A DNA stretch of 64,000 bases from Diplolepis rosae (Eukaryota; Arthropoda; Insecta; Hymenoptera; Diplolepididae), in contig JAPYXD010000753.1 in NCBI GenBank assembly GCA_030998225.1, positions 310,001 through 374,000 on the forward strand, written 5' to 3'. Positions 1 through 10,167 of this stretch are shown here, one piece after another (the stretch's first letter is position 1; each line of letters begins with the position of its first letter). Made by a program: the position numbers and the translations under genes. Under the pieces are notes generated by a model, which was given only the letters and a program-made list of their open reading frames with translations, had not been told where the DNA came from and made no database searches.

Positions 1-1079
1 AGTCTACGGACAGTAAATACCCAGCCAAAATTATTTTTGAGGTTATAGGTATGGTTCTCTTAGTTATCAAAATACAAATTCAATTTGATGAGAAAAAATA
101 AAGTTTCACCGAAAAGATCTAAGAAAAATAATCCGGTATAATGATATTTATGATAACTTTCGTCGATTATGTTAAAAAATTGTCACTTTTTTCATCACCA
201 TAAACTTTTTTTGACTGACTATAGTTTTGACAAAATACGACGAGACAGCAAAATTGGAACGCATTGCATTGTCCCCGAACAAAATAGTTCATCATTTAGA
301 AAGAATTGTCAAACTATATTTATAATAGAATTATTTACCTGATAATGCTTGGCACGGTGAAATATAGTCCAGGAATCGAGAACGAGAATTGGCAGGATTC
401 AACTTAGGCTGCATATCTTTCAATGAAAGTTATACTTGATTTGTCTAGCGCAACAGCGAACGCTGCGGTTGTAGTAACCAAAGGAGCTTGGCAGTACACA
501 TAAAGAAAATGTATGTGTACTAACCGTTGGGGTACGTATAAAGCTCATTCTAATCATCAACTTTGGTCACAACAACCGAATACACAAAAAAGTCCAAATT
601 ACTGTCATGATAACTATAAAAGTAGTAGCTTCTCTCAACTTTTTTGGTCAAGGCAACTATTGTACAAAAAATTTATGTGCTATGTGCACAGGAACCAAAG
701 CCGATTTCTCTCAGTGTAGATCTGTGAATTTGATCTGACCAAATCTGACGAGATCAACTTTTTTTTGCGGGTACGTACTCACCGAAAATTTTCACAACAC
801 GATACAAAAACTTGCTGCACTGTTAAAAATATTATTAACTTTTGTGTACATTTGTATATGAAATAGAATATCCCTGTATATTATTTGTAAAACAATACAG
901 TGGTGTATTAGATTTAATATTTTACTGAGGTATTAAACTTGATATGCGAAAAGTATCAACTCAATGAACTAAATGATAATTTCATACTATATTGTTGTTA
1001 TTAATTGGCTTTAGGGTCCAGAAATGATAACTCAGGAAGTTACATATGTGGTGACGTAAAATTTGACGATACTGTCTGG
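1..1079. other. AT-rich noncoding DNA, no gene seen
   Basis: I see no recognisable coding sequence, RNA gene or transposon end in this stretch. A 68-codon open frame near 513-719 has no family resemblance and is expected by chance. Confidence 0.5.
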
Positions 1080-1360
1080 GTCGGAGTCAGTTGGAATCTA
1101 GTGATTCTCAGAGGGATTTGACTGATTCAAGCAGCTAAAAAGATGTTAATATCGTTGGGTCAAGTTTCACTGATTACTTCAGTAAAAATTGGCTGATTTA
1201 ACGGTGCAAAATAATTTTCGCCGATTAAGTCGGTGGAAATTGACTGATTTAGCAGTGAAAGGGTTTTTTCACTGATGAATCAGTTATAATGCTACTTTAC
1301 GACAGCTTTACGATAGCTTTACGGTACAGCGTAAAGCTACCGTCAGCCAGTTCGCTAGGG
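1080..1360. repeat. Degenerate TGACTGATT-type repeat cluster
   Basis: The motif TGACTGATT and its complement AATCAGT recur about every 20-40 bases, as in the MITE family at 34485, 48186 and 60760. No intact ends are visible, so this is an old or divergent relative. At 1296-1345 the heptamer CTTTACG and its complement alternate and could fold into a hairpin. Confidence 0.5.
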
Positions 1361-1439
1361 AGCTAGGGACCTGTCACTGAAGGCGGCTTCAACTGCTCTC
1401 AGTAGCATTTTGCGCGCTAAATTTAAAAACAGAATTAAA

Positions 1440-1786
1440 GATTGAGAAATGCAAATGTGTAAGATAAATGAATTTAATAATGAACTTTACGTAATAAAAG
1501 TTGCTGAAATTATTTAAAGTTGCATGTATAATGTAAACAGTATTTTTTAAAGTCTCTGATGTCATTCAATTGTCATTTTTTACTTTTGAACATGTTGCGA
1601 CTTTACCGACCGCCGTAATAAATCGAACAAATCAATTGGATTAAGAAATGAAAATGTGTAAAATAAACAAATTTAATGATGACATTTGCGTAATAAAAGT
1701 TGCAGATATTAATTAAAGTTGCATGAATAATGTAAAGTCTCTGATGTCATTCAATTGTCATTTTTTACTTTTATGCATGATGCGGA
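1440..1786. repeat. Diverged tandem duplication, about 198 bp period
   Basis: The segment 1440-1602 is repeated at about 1642-1786. Both copies contain GTAATAAAAGTTGC and end in the same stretch reading CTCTGATGTCATTCAATTGT. The copies differ by many substitutions and a small deletion, so the duplication is not recent. No function is apparent. Confidence 0.6.
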
Positions 1787-2066
1787 TTCATGGACCACAG
1801 TCACAAATCCTAAAAAGTATTTTCTAAAAAGTATTGATAAATGATTTGGGGTGATTCAAAATACGCAAAATAAGAGAAACAATATTTATAATTTGACAGT
1901 ATTTGTATTTGCATTATTTTGGGTGATAATACCTCTAATATACAAATGTATATTCAATTGGAAGAACTTAAGATCATGTATCGACCAGTACAGCTGACTA
2001 AATCAATAATATCAATTTCCCCCCAGGATTTTCCCATAAAAATGAATTTTGTTATTTGAAAATTTA

Positions 2067-2235
2067 GGACATAATAAAGGTCATATTAGCGGACGTCTGT
2101 AGACTTTAATTACTTTTAAACAATAATAAATAATAATTCCTGTTTTACCGACACTACAACATATTTAATTGTTCAAAATGGTTCAAAACTAATAAAAGTC
2201 TGCAGCCATCCGCTATTGTGTCCTTTATCATGTCC
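2067..2235. mobile_element. Short palindromic MITE with TA target site
   Basis: The ends GGACATAATAAAGG and CCTTTATCATGTCC are inverted copies, flanked on both sides by TA (2065-2066 and 2236-2237). The complementarity extends inward through TAGCGGA and AGTCTGCAG-type segments, so the 169 bp unit can fold on itself. TA duplication is typical of Tc1/mariner-type elements. No coding sequence is present, so it would have moved with help from another element. Confidence 0.6.
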
Positions 2236-2589
2236 TAGAGTTTCAGTTGAAAAAATTCATTATTGTTGAAAAATCTTGTGGATTTGAAATTATAGAGTCA
2301 ATAGCAAATAAAAAGTTTTTTTATACAGAATTATGTCGAATTTACAATATATTTGTTTAATTAAAAAGGTATTATAAATATTGATATTGAAACCACAAAT
2401 TCTTAAAGTTCCCTTTATATTCTCTTATATTCTTTAAATTCTATAATATTCTCGGTTATATTACTTGAACTTAAATTCTCGAGAATTTAAAAACTCTACA
2501 AGTGAGAAGAGAGAGTGTTACGTAATTTGGGAATATACCCTGTACTGTTATATATTTCTATGATTCATCATTGTGGAAAAATCTTGGGG

Positions 2590-2641
2590 AAAACTGATTT
2601 TATCGATCATGGAGACTAGATATAAGGAGATCAATCTATTA
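2590..2641. repeat. Dispersed repeat flanking the Harbinger insertion
   Basis: The left flank of the 7.3 kb transposon contains GGAGACTAGATATAAGGAGA. The same sequence is found inverted near 11588-11630 and, diverged, near 11660 and 11765. The Harbinger element therefore appears to have landed in a copy of an older dispersed repeat. The final TTA (2639-2641) is the target duplication. Confidence 0.5.
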
Positions 2642-3763
2642 TGGTGCATTTATACCTCTGTCTGCCGGACCGGTGTGGACAGCCAAATGTCCAAGGCTGT
2701 TCACACGACCAATTTTCCGAGGATTTTTGTCTTCGGAAAATGTGAAAATGGCGCGGGACTTTTGAATAAGGTTAAATATTTAAATTAAATAAAACAAGTT
2801 TTTCATAGTTGAAATTAACGATTATGATGATGAGTTTAATTTTTGTAATATAATGTAAAAATATAAGATAAAATGAACAACCCCAAAGTAAGTGTTTCAA
2901 ATATTGTAGAGTGTTTTTAGAGATGAGTACAGACTGTGCGAATGAGTTGAAGCAAGTCGATGTCTGTTGTGGTCTCTTGCAAAGACTCATGTACCAAGAG
3001 AGGAAAAATTTGTAAGTAGATATTATCTTTTTTTAAATTTTTTACTATTGTCCAAAAATTTAGTATTTTTTCAGTGTCTGTTATTGAATTTATATTTTTT
3101 CAGACATTTAAAAAATATTTTACAAGTCGTAATAATATAACCTCTAAAATCCTATAACTGATAATTTGAAATAAATGAATAAATTGGTCGATAGGTATAT
3201 ATATAAACTTTGAAAATATGGTTGAGCATTTATTCACCGATAACCCTACCGACGAATTACAACTTCTTTGATTGTTATTGCGACGACGGAAAAAGATGAG
3301 AAGAAGGCAATATCGCGTTCATCCTCTTTGGAAAAATCGACTGGTGCAAGGTAAAATTATAATTTTTATTTATAATTTCAAGAGAAATTAATTCTTTGTA
3401 AAATACCAATATATCACCTCCTGTTTATATATTGGAATTGAAAAGTATTTCAATGAGATTAACGCTTTGTAGGTATAAATTCCTCTTGTTCTTTCTCAAA
3501 GTTTTTTTCTACAACACAAATAAAAAATTTTTGTTTTCATGAAACTTTAGAAGAGCATTTTCTACTACTAAAAAAATGGTCTTACCCTTTACAACCAAGA
3601 ACTAAGAGACCCTATCGAAAAAACCGGCTCCGGATCCGAACGTATTCGGAACCTGCGTTGGAAACGTGGTCAGAACCGTTGTCGGAATTTGGGACCGGAG
3701 CCACCGACGGATCCGACGCCGGATCCTATGTGTATCCTGACAGGAAAATTTGTAATTTAAAAA
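2642..3763 (+). repeat. Left terminal inverted repeat of Harbinger element
   Basis: This arm of about 1.12 kb matches 8864-9978 in reverse complement. It carries a TATA-like run (about 3196-3206) and the first coding exon of the transposase (ATG at 3218, donor at 3351). It also holds a possible leader reading frame at 2923-3011 that ends at a good donor, GTAAGTAG. The inner boundary lies inside the foldback element that starts at 3613. Confidence 0.85.
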
Positions 3764-4254
3764 AAACAATTTTTAAATAAATTCTTGGCTAAAAGTACTG
3801 ATTTCGGCCTCTTCTGCAACTTGCCAAGTAAAAAAAGGATATTATGATGAGGTTTATTATTCAATATTGGAATTATATGTGTATTTGAATTTTTGCTTGA
3901 AATATGTAGAAGTGGTGATTTAAAAATTGGGCTATTGCAAATGTTTCACATATTTCAAACATAAATTTAAATACATATATAATTCCAATATTGAATAATA
4001 AACCTCATTATAATACCCTTTTTTTACTTGGAAAGTTGCAGAAGAGGCCAAAATTAGTACATTCAGCTAAGAATTTTTTTCAAATTTTCCTGTCAGGATA
4101 CACATAGGATCCGACAACGGTTCCGACCACGTTTCCGACGTAGGTTCCGAATACTTTTCCGACGTAGGTTCCAGCGCAGATTCCAGCGTAGGATCCGACG
4201 CAGGATCCTATTAGGTTCCGGTGTCGGATCCAGAGGCGGATTTTTCGATAGGGG
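3613..4254. mobile_element. Foldback element with GGATCCG-rich arms
   Basis: The ends CCTATCGAAAAA and TTTTTCGATAGG are inverted. Both arms are built from variants of GGATCCG, GGTTCCG and CGTATTCGGAACC. The inner part is also complementary: a segment near 3841-3895 with AATATTGGAATTATATGTGT recurs inverted near 3968-4015. The unit of about 640 bp could form a long hairpin. It has no coding capacity and lies inside a transposase intron. Its first 150 bp are duplicated in the right Harbinger arm. Confidence 0.7.
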
Positions 4255-4572
4255 ACTGTTGATATGCCCTAATATGTATCAGTAATATATGACTTATAGG
4301 TGCACATAAAAATTTAATCGAAGAAATGGTTATTTTCGATCACGTAATGTTTAGAGATTATGTGCGTATGTCAGTGGAGAATTACGAAAAATTACTACTG
4401 CAAGTTGGTCCAGCACTACACAGTGCTCCAACAAGAGAGGACGTTATCACTCCATCTGAAAAGTTGATTGTGACATTAAGGTATTTGTAAAATGTATGGT
4501 CTTCTGATGTTCACATGTGTAAAGTGTAAATTTTGTTATTTGTAGATACTTTTATAGATGTTGTACAGGACT

Positions 4573-5187
4573 CTCCTAGGACGGGTCTAGGCATACCTGT
4601 TAAAACCAAAAAAACCCCTCTCTCGAACCAATACACCACCCGCGGAACCGCCTTTCGGCTTTAAACTTCACGGGTGGTTGGTTCCATTAAAGTCGCGTAC
4701 GACTCTTCCGTCATCCGTTCGCTCGGAACTTCCACCCGCGGCCACACGCCCACTAGGATAACCGACTAGCCGCGCCACCCAGGGGAGAAACAAACAGATT
4801 CCTTCCCCGAACGACGCGACAGCCAAGTCTACCCGAGACGCAGGACCGCGGGTGCCGGCCCCGATGCGATTTCTACTGGCCCTCCCCGTTGTTTCGCTCT
4901 CGACGCCCATCAAGTTCTCTTGTCTTCATCACAAGTGTGACGAATGACTCGATGAGCGTCCAGAACCGTTCAGACTGGAGCATGAGGGGGACCATCGTGT
5001 CAGGAGTAAGTTCGGAACCCACCGCCTGACCGAGGACCCCCCTAGCCACACCCCATTTTGCGCAGACGAAGAGTGCGTGCTCTGCGTTATCCACCGAGGA
5101 ATCGCAGTAGCAACACGTCTCCTCGTCTCTCTTCTTAAAGCGCCTCAGGTACGCGTTAAAACTACAGCCAGTCGTTTTGAAGATGCC
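4573..5187 (-). mobile_element. 5'-truncated R1-like LINE fragment, antisense
   Basis: The - strand reads the C-terminal end of a non-LTR retrotransposon ORF2, followed by about 300 bp of 3-prime sequence down to 4573. The coding part, about 5187 to 4873, contains FNAYLRRFKK and a zinc knuckle of the form C-x2-C-x8-H-x4-C (in EETCCYCDSSVDNAEHALFVC order, split here as CCYC then HALFVC). This knuckle is typical of the R1 clade. GC content is clearly higher than in the host element. The reverse transcriptase and endonuclease are absent. No target duplication was found, and part of the Harbinger transposase is missing at the site, so the insertion was accompanied by a deletion. Confidence 0.8.
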
Positions 5188-6440
5188 AGAGAATACAGAT
5201 GGTTGGCAAGAGATCATAAATGATTTTGAACAGAAGTGGCAGATGCCTCATTGCTGGGGAGCCATTGATGGCAAGCAGGTTGTTATGAAGGTAAATTTTA
5301 GATTGCAAAATATCTTAAGTTGAACAGTACTCTACTGTTGAAAATTATACGGTCACCTGATGTGTTAACCACTGTCAAAGTGTTTAAAGTTTTAAAAAAA
5401 TAATAACATAAGTGTTAATGAAATTGTGCATTTAATAATTTCAAATTGGAGGAAAAATATTAATTTCATAAGAATATATTACAACAACCGTAAAATTCCA
5501 TAATTTTTTGAAAATCTTAACAATTATACAAATAATTAGGACTTTTAAAAGCTTTCGGTATCGTTCTAGAGGTAAGTTTTTCAGAGTTATTAAAATTATA
5601 AAAATTGAAACACTTAGACAATTCTTAAAACATTAGATGATCGTATAATTTTTAACAGTAGTGTACTTTACGTAAAGAAATACTAAATAATAATCTATTT
5701 ATAGGCCCAACCACATAGTGGCTCAGAATTCTTCAATTACAAGCATGCTCACAGCATCATTTTACTAGTAGTGTGTGATGCCAATTACAAATATGTAATT
5801 GTAGACATTGGAGGCAAAGGAAGACAGAGCGACAGTGGGGTGTTGCGACATAGCATCTTTGGTCAAAGGCTTTTCTCTCGCTCTTTGAATCTTCCACCAC
5901 CATCAGAACTATTTCCTGGTAGTCCGCTAGTACCCCACTTCTGTGTGGCAGACGAGGCATTTCCCCTGAATATAAATATAATGCGTCCATTTCCGGGAAG
6001 ATCTACAGGACGTCTTCCAAATGACCAGAAGATCTTCAATTACAGATTAAGCAGAGCGCGACGCGTCATAGAAAATACATTTGGAATTATGTCTTCCAAG
6101 TGGAGAATATTCCGTGTACCCATAAATGCACTTTATGATAACAAAACTCATCATAATGGGATCGGTTTGTTTGCATAATTTTATAATTCAAGAAGAGCTA
6201 CAGCTTCCTGGTGATATGCAACAGTACTGTCCTCAAAGCTCTGTTGATAGAATTGTCAATGAGGTTGAAGTTAAAGGTGAGTGGAGAGAAGATTATAGGA
6301 TGGACGCTTTTCAACTTTTGCCTCATCTTCGTACTGAAAACCTGTCTGCAGTTAGGATCAGGGACATTTTAAAAGATTATTTTCTAAGTGAAGGTCGACT
6401 GTCTTGGCAACAGGAACGAGTTGACCAGGGTACGTTCTGA

Positions 6441-6835
6441 AAAAATAGTTTTCGCTTTTTATACTTAGTTAGTCTTTGTTTAGTTCATGAAAAACGTTTA
6501 TATTTATGATGTTATTAACATTGTGTTCAAGGTCGTCCAAACCCTGTAACTGTTTAAAACAAAATACAGTCATGTTCATACATTTTTAAAAAAATCACGT
6601 ACTTCGAAGTTGTAAATTTCAAACGATTACAACAAAACTTTTCAATTGTTCTGTATTACTCTTCTGTAATATCCAATTATTTATCTAATCTAGCAATTCC
6701 TTGTAACATTTGAATGATTAGATGCCACGAAAAAGTAGTACATGAAAGCAAATGCAACTAATCTTAAACTTATAATCAAAGCTGAACAACATAATAAATC
6801 ACAGAACGTCGTAACAATCTATTAAGGTAGTACGA
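6441..6835. other. Harbinger interior, noncoding
   Basis: AT-rich sequence between the last readable transposase exon and the first TTAA element. A final small exon may begin after a GTACG donor at about 6430, but I could not identify one. Confidence 0.4.
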
Positions 6836-7433
6836 TCACGAAAATTAGACCTCAGATAAAAATAGATAATTTTGCTTTCAAGAATAGCAATATTATTGTT
6901 GAAGGGCTAATTTGAAAGAGAAAAGATTTTTTTTATGAAAAAAATTTTAAACACAAAAAAACAAATTTTTAAAAATGATGCGATTCTAATAAAAACGCGG
7001 TTCATTTTTTTAGGAAAAAAATTCTCTACAACTTGACCGTTTCCTATTTTTGAAATTGAATTAATTATTATCAAATACAGCAATTTGTTAATAAAAATTT
7101 TGTTTTAAAAAATTGTTTTTTTATAATTTCAGCCATTAAATAATTTATTTTCAAAAATCGGAAACGGTCAAGTTGTAGAGAATCTCTTTCCTAAAAAAAT
7201 GAACCGCGATTTATTAGAATCGCATCATTTTTAAAATTTGGCTCAAAGCGATAAGAAAATAGGTTTGGGCAAAAATAAAATTTATTAATAACATTATTTT
7301 TTTGTGTTTAAAATTTTTTTCATAAAAAAAAATCTTTTCTCTTTCAAATTAGCCCTTCAATAATAATATTGCTATTCTTGAAAGCAAAATTATCTATTTT
7401 TGCCTGAGGTCTAATTTTCGTGATCGTACTGCC
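6836..7433. mobile_element. TTAA-type non-autonomous element, copy 1
   Basis: The element begins GGTAGTACGATCACG, ends in the inverted copy, and is flanked by TTAA at 6832-6835 and 7434-7437. The arms are long and mutually complementary over most of the 598 bp; for example, ATAGATAATTTTGCTTTCAAG recurs inverted near the right end. Related copies lie at 58408-59071 and, degraded, near 57205-57865. TTAA duplication is the piggyBac hallmark, but the terminal bases are not the usual piggyBac CCC, so the mobilising transposase is uncertain. Confidence 0.8.
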
Positions 7434-7437
7434 TTAA

Positions 7438-7770
7438 GGGTATGTGATACTTTGGGAATTAGCAAATTTTATTGACTTTGTGGTTCTGTCTAAAATATAT
7501 ATAATTTTCTGTTTATAATTTGGGAAATGGTAGAGAATATCAAAATGGACGTAAATAAACTACTTTTGGTTTCAAAATTTTAAAAAAGTTCAATTTTAGA
7601 AATATATATCAGAAACTTCTTTTCATTGTCCAAACGAAAAGTAGTGTATCTACGTCCGTTTCTATCTTCTCTACTATTTCTCAAATTTTAGGTTTTTTGG
7701 ACGGAAACATGTAGAAACTGGAACAAAATGTTCACAAGAACTTGCTACTTTTCTCAAGTATCACATGCTC
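7438..7770. mobile_element. Second TTAA-type MITE abutting copy 1
   Basis: The ends GGGTATGTGATACTT and AAGTATCACATGCTC are inverted. The left target TTAA (7434-7437) is the same four bases that serve as the right target of the preceding element. The right flank reads TTGA, one change from TTAA. Inner complementary segments occur near 7555 and 7640. It has no coding sequence. Confidence 0.6.
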
Positions 7771-7983
7771 TTGACTATTAACTGTATCAACTATGAAATA
7801 TAGCATTTTAAAGAATATTCAATATTCATTTTAAATATGTAATAAAACGATTGCTATCACATTTTAACGACGACTTATCACTGATCGTCGTAGTTCTGTA
7901 AAATATAATAGTCAATAAAATTATTAATGTCAAAAAAAAACTCAAAAGCGTGAACTTTTAAAACCCCTTGTGTACCACTAAAC

Positions 7984-8860
7984 TTAATCTCGTCTAATGT
8001 TCTCAGCGATCAACGACGTTATCTGCGCTTGCAGATTCAACCTTTCATTGAGATCAGGTATCTCTTCTAATGTTTTTCCCAGCCACATTCCCCACTGCTG
8101 CATTGCACTTAATTTTGGCCCGGAAGCAGATTGTCGATTATCAATGCTCTTTAATATCGCTACTTCAATTGGGTCGAGGAACTTTCTTCTTTTTCCTGAA
8201 AAAATAGTGGTCAGAGAATCGTTTAAGAAATAATTTGTAAATCTTCATCATTAAATTCAATATTTTACAGTGGTCCGTCTAAACACATTGAAGCTAATCC
8301 ATTTCTGGTCGCTTATCAGGTATATTCATCATTTATTTTTGCTGCCACCCAATTTTCAATTTATTATTATCATGATTAATGAAAGTAATTATTTTCAGGA
8401 AATTTCTTTGAGGTTAGCATTGAATTAAATATAAAATATAAATATAATACAATTCACAAGAACTTTGAACTGTACATAAATTTTAGCACATACTTGCTCC
8501 GGCTGATTCTGCGGATGTTATATCGACATCGAAGCCCATTTCCTTTATTTCATTACTGTGTATACTGTCTTCTTTTTCAACACAGTTTGTGGTATTTGAA
8601 AATGAAGGCACATTTGAAATTGTCCTGAAATTATAAAAAATACGTGTTTAATTTAGATTACACAATACAATTTTCTCAGTTTCAAGCGAAACATTCGAAG
8701 AGAAAAGTTTTTTCAGGTTTATTTATCTAAAACTTGGGAAATTTTAAATTTACTATTTTGTTTAAAAATAAATAAATAAATGCACTTACGATCCTGGTAC
8801 CAATGTGTCAGTTAAAAATGTGAAATACGGTTCCAAAATCCACGGCTTTTTTCGAATTTT
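7984..8860 (-). pseudogene. Harbinger accessory gene (MADF/Myb-like type), 5' end lost
   Basis: Three exons on the - strand join in one open frame: about 8860-8790 (reading KKPWILEPYFTFLTDTLVPG), 8624-8494 (with NVPSFSNTTNCVEKEDSIHS) and 8195-7984 (starting RKRRKFLDPIEVAILKSI, ending AENIRRD and a stop). Splice sites are GTAAGT, GTATGT and two TTTCAG-type acceptors. PIF/Harbinger elements usually carry a divergent second gene for a DNA-binding MADF/Myb-like protein that assists the transposase. The basic stretch and the DPIEVAILKSI segment fit the C-terminal half of such proteins. The N-terminal DNA-binding domain is missing because the reading frame runs directly into the right inverted repeat at about 8864. 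Function is inferred from position and weak resemblance. Confidence 0.6.
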
Positions 8861-8863
8861 TAA

Positions 8864-9978
8864 ATTACAAATTTTCCTGTCAGGATACACATAGGATCCG
8901 GCGTCGGATCCGTCGGTGGCTCCGGTCCCAAATTCCGACAACGGTTCTGACCACGTTTCCAACGCAGGTTCCGAATACGTTCGGATCCGGAGCCGGTTTT
9001 TTCGATAGGGTCTCTTAGTTCTTGGTTGTAAAGGGTAAGACCATTTTTTTAGTAGTAGAAAATGCTCTTCTAAAGTTTCATGAAAACAAAAATTTTTTAT
9101 TTGTGTTGTAGAAAAAAACTTTGAGAAAGAACAAGAGGAATTTATACCTACAAAGCGTTAATCTCATTGAAATACTTTTCAATTCCAATATATAAACAGG
9201 AGGTGATATATTGGTATTTTACAAAGAATTAATTTCTCTTGAAATTATAAATAAAAATTATAATTTTACCTTGCACCAGTCGATTTTTCCAAAGAGGATG
9301 AACGCGATATTGCCTTCTTCTCATCTTTTTCCGTCGTCGCAATAACAACCAAAGAAGTTGTAATTCGTCGGTAGGGTTATCGGTGAATAAATGCTCAACC
9401 ATATTTTCAAAGTTTATATATATACCTATCGACCAATTTATTCATTTATTTCAAATTATCAGTTATAGGATTTTAGAGGTTATATTATTACGACTTGTAA
9501 AATATTTTTAAAATGTCTGAAAAAATATAAATTCAATAACAGACACTGAAAAAATACTAAATTTTTGGACAATAGTAAAAAATTTAAAAAAAGATAATAT
9601 CTACTTACAAATTTTTCCTCTCTTGGTACATGAGTCTTTGCAAGAGACCACAACAGACATCGACTTGCTTCAACTCATTCGCACAGTCTGTACTCATCTC
9701 TAAAAACACTCTACAATATTTGAAACACTTACTTTGGGGTTGTTCATTTTATCTTATATTTTTACATTATATTACAAAAATTAAACTCATCATCATAATC
9801 GTTAATTTCAACTATGAAAAACTTGTTTTATTTAATTTAAATATTTAACCTTATTCAAAAGTCCCGCACCATTTTCACATTTTCCGAAGACAAAAATCCT
9901 CGGAAAATTGGTCGTGTGAACAGCCTTGGACATTTGGCTGTCCACACCGGTCGGGCAGACAGAGGTATAAATGCACCA
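8864..9978 (-). repeat. Right terminal inverted repeat of Harbinger element
   Basis: Reverse complement of 2642-3763. On the - strand it carries an intact copy of the first transposase exon, with a tryptophan codon (complement of 9349-9351) where the left arm has a stop. It also carries the first 150 bp of the 3613 foldback. The right target TTA is 9979-9981. Confidence 0.85.
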
Positions 9979-10057
9979 TTATGGCCGTACTTCACGAAAC
10001 ACGAAATGAAGTTCTGCCAAGTACTTAGTTAGGAAACTTCCCGATGAGGGCACGTGT

Positions 10058-10136
10058 GTTCCCTGAATGCAAAATGGCGGCATCCACGGTTTATAAGCAT
10101 CGTGTATTAGACGTCGCCATTTTGCACCCAGGGAAC
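10058..10136. mobile_element. 79 bp palindrome with YY1/Pho-like motifs
   Basis: The arms GTTCCCTGAATGCAAAATGG and the inverted CCATTTTGCACCCAGGGAAC enclose about 40 bp. Each arm holds AAAATGGCGGC or AAAATGGCGAC, close to the GCCAT core bound by YY1/Pleiohomeotic proteins. The same AAAATGGCGGCC appears near 11911. It may be a minimal MITE or a paired binding site. Confidence 0.45.
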
Positions 10137-10167
10137 AGAAATGCCTTTTTCAATGTTAAAAAAGTCG

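Larger units (their letters stand above)
3218..6440 (+). pseudogene. HARBI1-like PIF/Harbinger transposase, broken
   Basis: This is a DDE transposase gene that can be followed through several exons: 3218-3350, 4300-4480, 4546-about 4572, about 5188-5290 and 5705-6440. The first exon contains the family signature RRRQYRVHPLW. The second has FRDYVRMSVENYEKLL and ends TPSEKLIVTLR. Later exons show [29 protein letters not shown] and VIENTFGIM, which supply the expected D, D and E. The copy is dead for three visible reasons: a TGA at codon 18 (3269-3271), replacement of roughly 60-70 residues by an antisense LINE fragment at 4573-5187, and a reading-frame change near 6140 before the conserved CLHNF segment. 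The intron between exons one and two also holds the 3613 foldback. Family assignment is firm. Exon edges rest on splice consensus and phase. Confidence 0.85.
2642..9978. mobile_element. PIF/Harbinger DNA transposon, 7.3 kb, defective
   Basis: The element begins TGGTGCATTTATACCTCTGTC and ends with the inverted copy. It is flanked by the trinucleotide TTA on both sides (2639-2641 and 9979-9981), the target duplication expected of PIF/Harbinger. The inverted repeats are long, about 1.1 kb, and nearly identical, with only a few differences noticed by eye. Inside are a HARBI1-type transposase gene (+ strand) broken by a stop, a LINE fragment and a frameshift, and part of a second, divergent gene (- strand). 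Nested elements occupy 3613-4254, 4573-5187, 6836-7433 and 7438-7770. The high similarity of the arms suggests either recent arrival or ongoing gene conversion between them. Confidence 0.9.

Noticed and set aside
2772..2990. 72-codon frame on the - strand, repeated exactly at 9630-9848 on the + strand
   Set aside because: The identity is explained by the Harbinger inverted repeats. The protein has no recognisable features, and the opposite strand reads a more plausible leader segment ending at a good splice donor.
4668..4913. 81-codon frame on the - strand in the LINE fragment
   Set aside because: It lies in the 3' part of the LINE, in a different frame from the zinc-knuckle ORF, and has no family resemblance. 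It is open because the segment is GC-rich.
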